DNA of 8,904 nt from Acidobacteriota bacterium (GTDB lineage: Bacteria > Acidobacteriota > Terriglobia > Bryobacterales > JACQDG01): contig JACQDI010000591.1 of assembly GCA_016201195.1 (NCBI GenBank), positions 1 through 8,904 of the forward strand, given 5' to 3'. The position numbers and the translations under genes were made by a program. Below, piece by piece: positions 1-8,464 of this stretch. The notes beneath the pieces are model-generated. The model saw nothing but the letters and a program-made list of their open reading frames with translations, did no database searches and had not been told where the DNA came from. Positions within the stretch are counted from its first letter, which is position 1, and each line of letters begins with the position of its first letter.

Positions 1-1388
1 CGGCAGGTTCGAGGCCACGGACTCTTTACAGCAATTCGGAGGGCCCGGGGATCTTCGCCGCGGGCTGGTCGGGGGACGGCAAGCAGTTGCTGGCGAAGGC
101 TGGGGACAAGATCGCGACGCTGGCGGTGGATAGCGGCGCGTTGCGGGTTGTGAAGTCCTTTGGCCGGCGAGGACCGGGGAACATGAGCCTGTCTCCGGAC
201 GGGCAGTACATCGCCTATGACTCCCCGCAAGCCGAGGAGGGGCCGGAGCGCGACATCTTCCTGCTGGCCAGCGACGGGAGCCGCGAAGTTCCTCTGGTCC
301 GGCATCCCGGCCATGACGCCGGGCCGATGTGGACGCCCGACGGCAGCCGGGTGCTGTTCTTCAGCGACCGCGGTGGAGCGGTTGGGCTTTGGAGCGTGTC
401 CGTTGCGCAGGGACGCGCCCAGGGCGCGCCGGCATTAATCCAGGCCAATGCCTCCCAAATGTTTCCGCTCGGGTTCAGCCGGAAGGGCGGTTTCCACTAC
501 TCTCTGCCGAGAGGGGCCGACGATCTCCTGGTGGCGGAGATCGATCGGGAAACCGGGCGGCTTCCGTCGGAGCCCGTGCCCGTGGTCTCGCGGTACGGGC
601 GACCCACCTGGCCCTCCTGGTCACTGGACGGCCGTTATCTCGCATACCTGGTGAACACACCGTCGATCCTGGCGAGGGATGGGCCCCTGAGGGTCGTAGT
701 GCGAGATATGGAAACCGGCCGCGAGCGGGAAATGCGCCAGGGCTTCCGCACCCTCGGGGGTCCCGCGGCATGGCGGCCGGACGGGAAGACCCTGCTGGTC
801 TATGGGCTGCCGGCGGGCGGCGGCGAAAAGACGCCGCAGTTGGACGTGGCGGACGGATCTGCCAGCCCCTTGCCGGGAAGCCAGAACTGGAAGGACGGAT
901 GCGCGTTCCCTCAATGGTCCACGACGGGCGATGCCGTGTGGTGCGCGGTCAAGGGCGGCATCGTCCGGCGACAGCTCGGTTCGGGAGAAGAGAAAGAGCG
1001 AGTGCAATTTGGACGCAACTCCGCGAACGTGCCCCTGTCGCCGGACGGGCGGTGGGTGGCGTTCATGGGTAAAAACCAGACTCTAAGCCTCGCTCCGGTC
1101 GCGGGAGGAGAGCCGCGTGGGATCTTCCGGCTGGAAAGCGCCGGCGACTCCTGCCGGCTCTGCTGGACACCGGACTCTCGCTACGTGCTGTGCCGTAACC
1201 AGGAGGGCCAGGTGTGGCGCATCCCGGCGTCCGGCGGCGAGGCGCGGAAGCTCGCCATCCCGGTGAAAGGGCTGCGGGAACTCCGCGTGCATCCCGGCGG
1301 GAAGCGGGTGGTCATGTGGGTCGAGGAGCCGGAGCTCGATATCTGGGTGCTAGAGAATTATCTACCGAGGACGGCAGGGGCGCGCTGA
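1..1388 (+). CDS. PD40/TolB-like beta-propeller protein, 3' part (5' end outside window)
   Basis: The reading frame is open from the left edge (first full codon at 3) to the TGA at 1386-1388, so only the C-terminal ~461 residues are present. A TTG at 87 is an in-frame internal codon and not a convincing start. Repeated PD40 motifs of the S/W-x-x-DG type are visible: LSPDGQYIAY (from ~189), WTPDGSRVLFF (~330), WSLDGRYLAYL (~616), WRPDGKTLLVYG (~772), LSPDGRWVAFMG (~1036) and WTPDSRYVLC (~1167). These are blades of a TolB-like six- to seven-bladed propeller. The end, DIWVLENYLP, resembles the C-terminus of acidobacterial proteins that join an N-terminal HTH or kinase domain, a membrane segment and a PD40 propeller; that is recalled family knowledge. 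The N-terminal effector is not visible, so the exact role is unknown. Such propellers usually mediate ligand or protein binding. The next ORF follows after 13 bases. Confidence 0.85.
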   Translation, partial: AGSRPRTLYSNSEGPGIFAAGWSGDGKQLLAKAGDKIATLAVDSGALRVVKSFGRRGPGNMSLSPDGQYIAYDSPQAEEGPERDIFLLASDGSREVPLVRHPGHDAGPMWTPDGSRVLFFSDRGGAVGLWSVSVAQGRAQGAPALIQANASQMFPLGFSRKGGFHYSLPRGADDLLVAEIDRETGRLPSEPVPVVSRYGRPTWPSWSLDGRYLAYLVNTPSILARDGPLRVVVRDMETGREREMRQGFRTLGGPAAWRPDGKTLLVYGLPAGGGEKTPQLDVADGSASPLPGSQNWKDGCAFPQWSTTGDAVWCAVKGGIVRRQLGSGEEKERVQFGRNSANVPLSPDGRWVAFMGKNQTLSLAPVAGGEPRGIFRLESAGDSCRLCWTPDSRYVLCRNQEGQVWRIPASGGEARKLAIPVKGLRELRVHPGGKRVVMWVEEPELDIWVLENYLPRTAGAR

Positions 1389-1394
1389 AGGAGG
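1388..1394 (+). promoter_or_regulatory. Strong Shine-Dalgarno for the 72-codon ORF
   Basis: AAGGAGG overlaps the last base of the preceding stop codon and lies 7 bases before the ATG at 1402. This near-ideal sequence and spacing is the main reason to accept the small downstream ORF as translated and coupled to the gene before it. Confidence 0.6.
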
Positions 1395-1401
1395 AGAGGT
1401 C

Positions 1402-1620
1402 ATGCTGGAGGGCGTTCTCAAGGCAGTGTTGAGGGTGCTGGCAGGAACGATTTTCATCCTGGCACTGGCCGCCACGATCGGCATCCCAGCGGGCAAGCGC
1501 GGGCCAGCGGCGGCAGAGCCGGGCGACGAACCGAGGCGGCCGGACCTTCACCGGCTTGCGCAGGACTATCTCGCGCCCGCGGATGTACCCCGATGGCCGC
1601 CGCCCGCTGCTCAAAGGTGA
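1402..1620 (+). CDS. Small putative single-pass membrane protein, unrecognised
   Basis: A 72-residue ORF starts 13 bases after the PD40 gene stop, behind a near-perfect Shine-Dalgarno, so it is probably in the same transcript. Residues ~6-29 form one hydrophobic segment (core VLAGTIFILALAATIGIPAG), either an uncleaved anchor or a signal peptide. The remaining ~43 residues are Pro-, Arg- and Ala-rich, charged and without a recognisable domain. I do not recognise a family. The Pro-rich tail could be a random continuation after a frameshift or decay of a longer gene, so the C-terminus is less sure than the start. If it is not a gene, 1389-1730 holds only this ribosome-binding-like site and the promoter-like elements listed separately. 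Confidence 0.5.
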   Translation: MLEGVLKAVLRVLAGTIFILALAATIGIPAGKRGPAAAEPGDEPRRPDLHRLAQDYLAPADVPRWPPPAAQR

Positions 1621-1659
1621 GGAGAACCTCGATCTTGGCCGCGTGAGCGCGAATGCCTG

Positions 1660-1688
1660 TTGTCTCCCCGCCCGGTTCGGGCTAGTCT
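1660..1688 (+). promoter_or_regulatory. Putative sigma-70-type promoter before the truncated HTH ORF
   Basis: TTGTCT (1660-1665) and TAGTCT (1683-1688) are separated by exactly 17 bases, matching a housekeeping promoter with 4/6 and 3/6 consensus positions. The start of transcription would be near 1695, giving a ~35-base leader before the ATG at 1731. The spacer contains a small inverted repeat, GCCCG-GTT-CGGGC (1670-1682). The match is modest and GC-rich genomes give such hits by chance; the location directly before a good ribosome binding site is the supporting context. Confidence 0.3.
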
Positions 1689-1717
1689 CGCACAGGAAGG
1701 CCGGGCGGGCCGACCCG

Positions 1718-1723
1718 AGGAGG
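1718..1723 (+). promoter_or_regulatory. Shine-Dalgarno for the truncated HTH ORF
   Basis: A perfect AGGAGG lies 7 bases before the ATG at 1731. It fixes the start of the truncated HTH gene and shows that the 5' end of that gene still carries its translation signal. Confidence 0.6.
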
Positions 1724-1730
1724 TGGAGGG

Positions 1731-1814
1731 ATGAGTGAGACGAACCGAGACAACGGAAGTGACGCGACGCTCGAGTCCTGGAAGGAGATCGCCGCTTACC
1801 TGAAACGGAGCTAA
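1731..1814 (+). pseudogene. 5' remnant of an HTH (WKEIAAYL-type) regulator gene
   Basis: This is an open frame of 27 codons from ATG at 1731 to TAA at 1812-1814. Residues 16-27 read SWKEIAAYLKRS, the start of the first helices of a DNA-binding domain frequent in acidobacterial proteins, where the family normally continues with a VRTVQRWE-like segment and then a membrane segment and a PD40 or TPR region. Here the frame ends right after KRS, exactly where the recognition helix should begin, and no continuation appears in any frame downstream. Promoter-like hexamers and a perfect Shine-Dalgarno remain upstream. The best reading is the 5' stump of a gene cut by deletion or rearrangement at ~1812. 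The upstream PD40 gene ends like members of the same broad family, so the stump may be from a second, tandem copy. The family assignment is from memory of the motif. Confidence 0.65.
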
Positions 1815-1823
1815 TTAAATTAG
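1811..1823. repeat. AT-rich quasi-palindrome at a likely recombination junction
   Basis: CTAATT-A-AATTAG has perfect 6-base arms around one central A. It is almost pure A/T within GC-rich surroundings and sits exactly where the HTH gene loses its family sequence. It places stops in two plus-strand frames (TAA 1812, TAA 1816) and several on the minus strand. It may be a joint left by a rearrangement, the end of an unseen element, or an assembly joint. Confidence 0.4.
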
Positions 1824-1909
1824 GAACGTCCGCCGGTTTGGAAGCCACTCGGCTCGATCACCCCGCGGTTGGATAGTTGGTTGAACAGGAAGCGGCAGCA
1901 AGGCGCCAT
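1820..1909 (-). CDS. Doubtful 29-codon ORF after the sigma factor gene
   Basis: The frame runs from ATG at 1909-1907 to TAA at 1822-1820, or from a GTG at 1924-1922 that lies one base past the sigma factor stop. The protein begins MAPCCRFLFNQLSNRGVIE and shows no domain I recognise. Its composition looks protein-like rather than the Arg/Pro-rich pattern of wrong-frame reading in this DNA. It could be a tiny coupled ORF or the tail of a gene whose upstream part was lost. No Shine-Dalgarno is evident for the ATG. It is the only candidate in the 1815-1925 convergence gap, where I see no clear hairpin-plus-T-run terminator. Confidence 0.2.
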   Translation of the reverse strand: MAPCCRFLFNQLSNRGVIEPSGFQTGGRS

Positions 1910-1925
1910 GGCCGAGTCGAACACC

Positions 1926-2510
1926 CTACACCGCCACGGCGTGGGCCAAACTCTTGCGCAGGTTCCCGTAAGCCCGGAACACCAGCGACTTCACGGCCGA
2001 CTCCGAGCAGTTGAGCGCCCGGCCGATCTGGCTGTAATCCATGTCGTGATACTTGTGCATGAGGATCGCCGCGCGCTGCTTGGCGGGCAGGGCGTGGATC
2101 GCTTGCCGGATCTCCTCGACGCTGGAGCGGTGAACCAGCGCTTGCTCGACGGTGGGCCGGCGATCGGCGATCTGCCGCACCGGCCGGTCCGCGGAGGCTT
2201 CATCCAGGCTCTCTTGTCCCGCTTCCCGCCGGGCGTCTCGCCGCCAGTTCAGCGCCAGGCGCGTGGCGATGCAAAACAGCCAGGTCGAGAACCGCGCCGT
2301 AGGCTGGTAGCTCGCGCGAGCCCGGTACACGCGAAAGAACACTTCCTGCGCCAGCTCTTCGGCGACCGCCTGGTTCAGCACCATCCGGTAAAGGAACCGC
2401 GTCACCGGCGTCCGGTATTCCTTGAGCAGAAGCGCAAAACCGGTCTCGTCGCCGCTCCGGATGCGCAGCATCAGATCCACGTCCCGCTGCGCAATCGCTA
2501 TCGCTGCCAT
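1926..2510 (-). CDS. ECF-type RNA polymerase sigma factor
   Basis: This 194-residue protein has the usual ECF length and the two conserved regions. Region 2 spans residues ~25-95 and includes the EELAQEVFFRVYRA stretch and FSTWLFCIATRLALNWRR, the core-binding and -10-recognition part. Region 4 spans ~132-188, with the LPAKQRAAILMHKYHDMDYSQIG segment and the ESAVKSLVFRAYGNLRK helix, the -35-binding HTH. It would direct RNA polymerase to a dedicated set of promoters. The chosen start is the ATG at 2510; an overlapping ATG at 2514 is in another frame. No strong Shine-Dalgarno is seen. It lies 70 bases after the response regulator gene in the same direction, so it may be co-transcribed or have its own promoter in that gap. 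ECF genes are often followed by a zinc-finger anti-sigma gene; none is present, and the coding direction changes just beyond. Confidence 0.93.
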   Translation of the reverse strand: MAAIAIAQRDVDLMLRIRSGDETGFALLLKEYRTPVTRFLYRMVLNQAVAEELAQEVFFRVYRARASYQPTARFSTWLFCIATRLALNWRRDARREAGQESLDEASADRPVRQIADRRPTVEQALVHRSSVEEIRQAIHALPAKQRAAILMHKYHDMDYSQIGRALNCSESAVKSLVFRAYGNLRKSLAHAVAV

Positions 2511-2562
2511 GCATCCAGAATAAGCGCAGTGCCGTTTTAGGTGGTTAAGACGACGAAAAATG

Positions 2563-2579
2563 ATTGTAAAGGATGTAAA
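2563..2579 (-). promoter_or_regulatory. AT-rich tandem TTTACA motif and -10-like box before the sigma gene
   Basis: Read on the minus strand, TTTACA occurs twice with a 9-base period (2579-2574 and 2570-2565), and the second copy overlaps TACAAT (2568-2563), a 5/6 match to a -10 box. A start from this box would give a leader of roughly 45 bases before the sigma ATG. Tandem half-sites at about one helical turn are how OmpR-family regulators bind, and such a regulator is encoded immediately upstream. A good -35 box is not visible, which would fit an activator-dependent promoter. This is inference from position and spacing. Confidence 0.3.
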
Positions 2580-2580
2580 A

Positions 2581-3260
2581 TCAGCCCACGAACTTGTATC
2601 CCAGCCCGTGTATGGTGAGGATCAACTGCGGGTAGCGCGGGTTCTCTTCCAGCTTCTGCCGCAGCCAGGCGACGTGAACGTCCACCGTGCGGGTGGTGGG
2701 CGTGGTGTCGTAGCCCCAGACCTCGTTCAGCAGCTCGTCGCGCGAGAGCGTCGCACCCCGGTGCTCGATGAAATAGCGGAGCAGTTGAAATTCCCGCGCG
2801 GATAGCGGGACCGGCTTGCCGTCGCGGGAGACCTCGGCGCTGCGAAAATCCACCCGCAGCGGCCCGAACTGGTGGGCGGCAGCGGCGGGCGAAACGGGTG
2901 GCGCGCGCCGCAGCAGCGCTTCGATGCGCGCCATCAGCTCCATCATCTCGAACGGCTTGGTCAGGTAATCGTCGGCGCCCAGTTTCAGCCCGACGACCTT
3001 GTCCACGGTCTGGCCGCGCGCGGTCAGCATCAGGATGGGCGTCGCGACCCCGCGCTGCCGCAGATCGCGGCAGACGTCAAACCCGCTCTTGCCGGGCAGC
3101 ATTACGTCCAGAAGGATCAGGTCGAACGAGTCGGCGGAGGCCCGCTCGAAGCCGCTGTTTCCGTCGGAGCAGGTCTCGACTTCGTAGCCTTCGTCCCGCA
3201 GCCGGTCGGTGAGCGTCAGCAGCAACCCTCGCTCGTCCTCCACCAGCAGGATCCGCGGCT

Positions 3261-3264
<4 letters not shown>
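2581..3264 (-). CDS. OmpR/PhoB-family response regulator
   Basis: This 227-residue protein is of standard length with two domains. The receiver domain (residues ~3-115) has the acidic pair E9-D10, phospho-acceptor D53 in LILLDVMLPG, T81 in LMLTAR and K103 in the YLTKPF motif, so all active-site residues are present. The C-terminal winged helix (~130-226) has the LSAREFQLLRYF and TVDVHVAWLRQKLE segments and ends in the usual IHGLGYKFVG hairpin. It should be phosphorylated by the adjacent kinase and bind DNA as a dimer at tandem sites. Its ATG (3264-3262) overlaps the kinase TGA (3263-3261) as ATGA, indicating translational coupling and a cognate pair. The targets are unknown; the sigma gene next downstream, with tandem motifs before it, is a candidate. 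Confidence 0.96.
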
Positions 3265-5138
<1,874 letters not shown>

Positions 5139-5149
5139 CGTCTTGAGAC

Positions 5150-8100
5150 CTACTCGACGTAGGTGACGGGAACGACCGGCCCGGTTCCGGGGCTGCTCAC
5201 GTTCCCCACCTGGATGGTAACCGGAAGCCGCTCGCCCTTGATGTGCGCCCCGGGGACGCGGATGTTGATCTGGTTCAGCCCCACAAAGCCGGGCGTAAAC
5301 CCGCTCCACAGCACGATCATTTCCGCTTCCTTGTACCGCGGGTCGCCGATGAACACCTTGGGACGCACGGTGGTGGCCAGCGGCGAAAGGGGCGCCGCCG
5401 CGCCCGCTTGCAGGTTGACCCCGGTGTTGGCCGGCAAACCGGTGGCAAACAGGATCAGTTGCTCATCCCGGCGAGCCGGATGATCCTTTGTCACCAGGCT
5501 CAGATCGTCGGCGTGGAATAGGGACGCCTCGCCGGTCGAGGTGTTCGCGAACACGCCCGGCGCGGCGGCCGCCACGCTCGCCTGGACCGCGTTGCTCCCC
5601 AGCGCGTTCTGCGGCGACCGCACCACCACCGCATAGTTGCCCGGCCGCAGATTGGGCGGCGCCTGCGCGTTGATCTGCGCCGGCGAGGTCATCAGCAGCG
5701 GGACCGCCGTGTCGCCGAAGGTCACGCAGGAGCCGCCGAGCAGGGTCGGCAGCGGCAGCGAGCCGGCCGAAGCCGTGTCCGCCATGTTCTGGCCGAAAAT
5801 CGAGATCAGGCTGCCCGGCGCGACCGGTGTCGTGTAAGTCGCCCCGTGGACCACCGCCCGGGGGTTCACCGTGATGCGGATGCTCGGCCGGCCCACCGCC
5901 AGGGAAACCATGCTGAGGCCGCTCATTGTCGCCAGGTAGGCGTTCGCCGCGCGGTTGTCCACCCCCATCAGGCGCCCGGGAATGTTCGCCCGGCCGTTGC
6001 CGAACACGCTGGTCACCGGGCCCTCGGAAACCGGCGCGCTGCCCACCACCTGTTCCGTATTGATATCTACCAGCTCGACCAGTTGCTGGGGATCGCCCGT
6101 GGGCTGGGCGTTGGCGTTGGCCTGCTGCGCGGTGCTAAAGCGGGCGTACGTGGTCGCGTTAACCGGCGCCACTGCCGGCACATTGCGCAGGCCGGGCGTC
6201 AGTTGGACCTGGTTCCCGCCGCCCCCGCCGGGCGGGATCTGGCCGGGCGGGATCTGGCCGGGGCCGGGCAGTCCTCCTCCACCGCCACCAACGATGATAA
6301 TCACGCCACCGCCGCCGCCGGGAAGAGGAAACGGCAATCCGCCGCCGGGAGCCCCACCGCCGCCGGGAGCGCCACCGGTCGGGTTCGGAACCTGAATCGG
6401 CGTCCCGCCCGCATACCCGCCCATGGGCACCAGGGCCGAGTTCAGAATGGCCCGATTGGCCAGAAAATAGCGTCCCTCCGGCCCCGCCGCCACCGGCCCG
6501 TAGTAGCTGTTGATCGGCGCCCCCATCACCGGCCGCGCCAGCACGTAATCGTCGGCCAGAGAGTCGTACAAATAGGCTGTGCCGTTGCCCGCGAGCAGCA
6601 TGATCTGGTCGTTGGAGGGCGTGGCCGCCATGCTCACCGGGGCTGTAATATTCAGGGCGCCGATGGCGTTCGATATCTGACGCGGCAGAGCCACCTTCCC
6701 GGATGTGCTCCACAACTGCCCGGCCGCGTTGGCCGCCGTGGACGCGAAAATTTGAAGCCCGTAGATCCCCTGCGCGATCACCCGCGGCGTCACCGGCGCC
6801 TGCTGGGCGTTGAACGCAACCGGCGGAAACTTCACCCGGTCGTACTCTTTGCCCTCGTCCAGATCCACCATGCTGATCCATTCGCCGCCCGCGTTGGCCA
6901 CGTAGAGCGTGCGCCCGTCGGTGCCGAACGCCATGGAGCGCGGGAATTGCCCCACCTCGATCGGCTGCCGGAAGGCTTGCTGCTGGATGTCGAACACCTC
7001 CACCTGGTTCTTTCCGGAGTTGGCGATATAGACCCGCTGGCGCAGGTTATCCACCAGCAGGTCCACCAGCCCCTCGGGGTTCGTGGTGGTGTTAAAGTTG
7101 GTCGTCTCCACCGCGAAGCTGGGGTTGCGGGTCTCGGCGTTTTGCCAGTTCTGGTAGATCTGGATCACCGGCGGAATGTTAATCGCGTCCGGCGACACCA
7201 GGAACAGCAGGGTCGAAGTGGATCCGAGGCGCCGGCTGGTCGCCGGGTTCATGCTGAGCCGCAGCCCGTTGGGCGCGGTCACCCCTTCCTGCTGTACGAC
7301 GAGGCCGGTGTTGGTGGCTATCGGGTTGATGCTGTACCGCAGGTTGCCGCGGCCGGCGTTGCTGATGCGCAGCGTGCGGTTGGAGGCCCCGCGCTCGCAC
7401 TGGTTGGCGCTCAGCCGCACCGCCGTGGTCTCCGGCATCAGCATCGGCTGCGAATTCATCGTTCCCATCGGCAGAATCAGAAAACCCGACTCCGAGAGGG
7501 CGTAGAGGTTCGAGCCGTCAGAGCTGGATACCATCTTGCCGAGGATGCTCTCCGGCAACTGGATCCCCATCTTGATGGCCAAGTTGCGCGGATTGTTGAT
7601 GAGCAGCGTGGTCGAGTTGGGGCGCGGCGCCGGCAGGACAAAGGGGGCGATGTTGAACGCGCTGTAAAGCGTCGAGCCGTCCGGCGAAAACACGCTGCCC
7701 CCGAAATTTTGCAGGGTGTTGAAGTTGCCCTGAATGGGGAACGGGGCGTTGTTGGCGTCCTGGGTCGCCAGCACGTTCAGCGTTTCGGTGTCGAACAGCC
7801 GCAGTCCAGCCATGAACCGCTTGCCGTCGGGCGAGACCGAAAGCACCGTCGAGGCGTTGGGCAGCAGCCGCGTCCGCAGCACCTGCCCGGAGGCCACCTC
7901 GTAGACGAACACGATCGTGCTGGTGTTGGCCGGCGTATTCATCCCGATGATCAGCTTCCCGTCGGGCGTGGCCTGCAACCGGCCTCGAAACGAAAGGTAG
8001 TTTCTCCCGGCCACCACCGGCGGCAGTTGCGGCGGCGTCGGAGGCGATGGCGGCAGGATCACCGACGTGAGCTGGTCCTGGCCCTTGGCGTCGGGGTTAA

Positions 8101-8464
8101 AAATGACCAGCGTGTCCGTGCGGTTGGCGCCCGTGCCCAGGCCCAGGGTGGTGATTACCACGCGCCCGTCGGCCCCCACCGCCACGCCTTCCGGTGGCGC
8201 AGGAAGGGTCACGCTGCGCACTACCGCGTTCTGGTCCAGATCCACCACGTTCAGGCTGGCGGTACCGAAACTGGTGACGTAAAGAAACTTCCCGTCGAGC
8301 GATAGGGCGCCGCCCACCGGCTGTAAGCCCACCCGGATGGAGGGCAGAAAGCGGCGCCCGGGAATCGAGTAGACTTGCACGGCGTTGGTGTTGAAATCGA
8401 CCAGGTAGAGCTGGTTGCGCCGCTCGTCGAGCACCAGGTCGAGGGGCCCGCCGGCGACCGACAC
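5150..8464 (-). CDS. Large secreted double beta-propeller protein with TIGR03437 C-terminal domain
   Basis: The long frame gives 1104 residues from a GTG at 8464. That GTG is probably not the true start: protein-like sequence (VLHAATFGNRV) continues upstream in the same frame and is separated from a signal peptide by a frameshift. Residues ~7-340 form a YVTN-type propeller (LDLVLDERRNQLYLVDF, VGGALSLDGKFLYVTSFG, LSVSPDGKRFMAG). Residues ~350-455 look like an Ig/BACON-like insert (CERGASNRTLRISNAGRGNL). A second propeller begins near 465 (VDLLVDNLRQRVYIANSG; FGTDGRTLYVANAGG) and is interrupted at ~688-750 by a Gly/Pro-rich low-complexity stretch. Residues ~870-1104 are the TIGR03437 module (VHGATYTTPVAPGSLISIFG, LILFATGLPANTGV, WSGFTPGFVGLNQINIRVP). 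The protein is likely exported or surface-bound; its ligand is unknown. The kinase gene begins 11 bases downstream. Confidence 0.88.
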   Translation of the reverse strand: MSVAGGPLDLVLDERRNQLYLVDFNTNAVQVYSIPGRRFLPSIRVGLQPVGGALSLDGKFLYVTSFGTASLNVVDLDQNAVVRSVTLPAPPEGVAVGADGRVVITTLGLGTGANRTDTLVIFNPDAKGQDQLTSVILPPSPPTPPQLPPVVAGRNYLSFRGRLQATPDGKLIIGMNTPANTSTIVFVYEVASGQVLRTRLLPNASTVLSVSPDGKRFMAGLRLFDTETLNVLATQDANNAPFPIQGNFNTLQNFGGSVFSPDGSTLYSAFNIAPFVLPAPRPNSTTLLINNPRNLAIKMGIQLPESILGKMVSSSDGSNLYALSESGFLILPMGTMNSQPMLMPETTAVRLSANQCERGASNRTLRISNAGRGNLRYSINPIATNTGLVVQQEGVTAPNGLRLSMNPATSRRLGSTSTLLFLVSPDAINIPPVIQIYQNWQNAETRNPSFAVETTNFNTTTNPEGLVDLLVDNLRQRVYIANSGKNQVEVFDIQQQAFRQPIEVGQFPRSMAFGTDGRTLYVANAGGEWISMVDLDEGKEYDRVKFPPVAFNAQQAPVTPRVIAQGIYGLQIFASTAANAAGQLWSTSGKVALPRQISNAIGALNITAPVSMAATPSNDQIMLLAGNGTAYLYDSLADDYVLARPVMGAPINSYYGPVAAGPEGRYFLANRAILNSALVPMGGYAGGTPIQVPNPTGGAPGGGGAPGGGLPFPLPGGGGGVIIIVGGGGGGLPGPGQIPPGQIPPGGGGGNQVQLTPGLRNVPAVAPVNATTYARFSTAQQANANAQPTGDPQQLVELVDINTEQVVGSAPVSEGPVTSVFGNGRANIPGRLMGVDNRAANAYLATMSGLSMVSLAVGRPSIRITVNPRAVVHGATYTTPVAPGSLISIFGQNMADTASAGSLPLPTLLGGSCVTFGDTAVPLLMTSPAQINAQAPPNLRPGNYAVVVRSPQNALGSNAVQASVAAAAPGVFANTSTGEASLFHADDLSLVTKDHPARRDEQLILFATGLPANTGVNLQAGAAAPLSPLATTVRPKVFIGDPRYKEAEMIVLWSGFTPGFVGLNQINIRVPGAHIKGERLPVTIQVGNVSSPGTGPVVPVTYVE
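6227..6262 (-). repeat. 15-base tandem repeat in the Gly/Pro-rich stretch
   Basis: Two perfect 15-base copies (6227-6241 and 6242-6256; plus-strand unit GCCGGGCGGGATCTG) and a partial third copy encode the peptide repeat GQIPPGQIPPG on the minus strand. They lie within the low-complexity insert of the large propeller protein and are a likely site of slippage-type length change. Confidence 0.75.
6341..6376 (-). repeat. 18-base tandem repeat in the Gly/Pro-rich stretch
   Basis: Two 18-base copies (6341-6358 and 6359-6376) differ at one position and encode GGAPGG-type repeats on the minus strand. Together with the 15-base repeat nearby they build the Gly/Pro-rich insert. Confidence 0.7.

Noticed and set aside
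1556..1738. A 60-codon plus-strand ORF between the small membrane ORF and the HTH remnant
   Set aside because: It has no Shine-Dalgarno, overlaps its neighbours, has shadow-like composition and covers the promoter-like region.
1312..1848. A 178-codon minus-strand frame across the small-ORF region
   Set aside because: It is Ser/Arg/Pro-rich without domains, overlaps the PD40 gene end antisense, and conflicts with two plus-strand starts that have strong Shine-Dalgarno sites.
1820..1925. A rho-independent terminator between the convergent genes
   Set aside because: GGCGCCATGGCC is a partial inverted repeat, but there is no stable stem followed by a T-run on either strand.
1869..2540. A 223-codon plus-strand frame opposite the sigma factor
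   Set aside because: The minus strand has complete ECF region 2 and region 4; the plus frame has only shadow composition.
5139..5309. A longer N-terminus for the histidine kinase
   Set aside because: The extra 57 residues overlap the conserved end of the TIGR03437 gene and are Arg/Pro-rich, whereas the ATG at 5138 leads directly into a membrane segment.
6227..6376. Possible CRISPR or intergenic repeat array
   Set aside because: The repeats are contiguous, without spacers, and in frame with the propeller protein, so they are coding tandem repeats.
5846..8305. An 819-codon plus-strand open frame opposite the large propeller gene
   Set aside because: It is rich in Arg, His, Gly and Val with no domain or repeat pattern, as expected for the antisense frame of a GC-rich gene, and the minus strand has clear propeller and TIGR03437 motifs.
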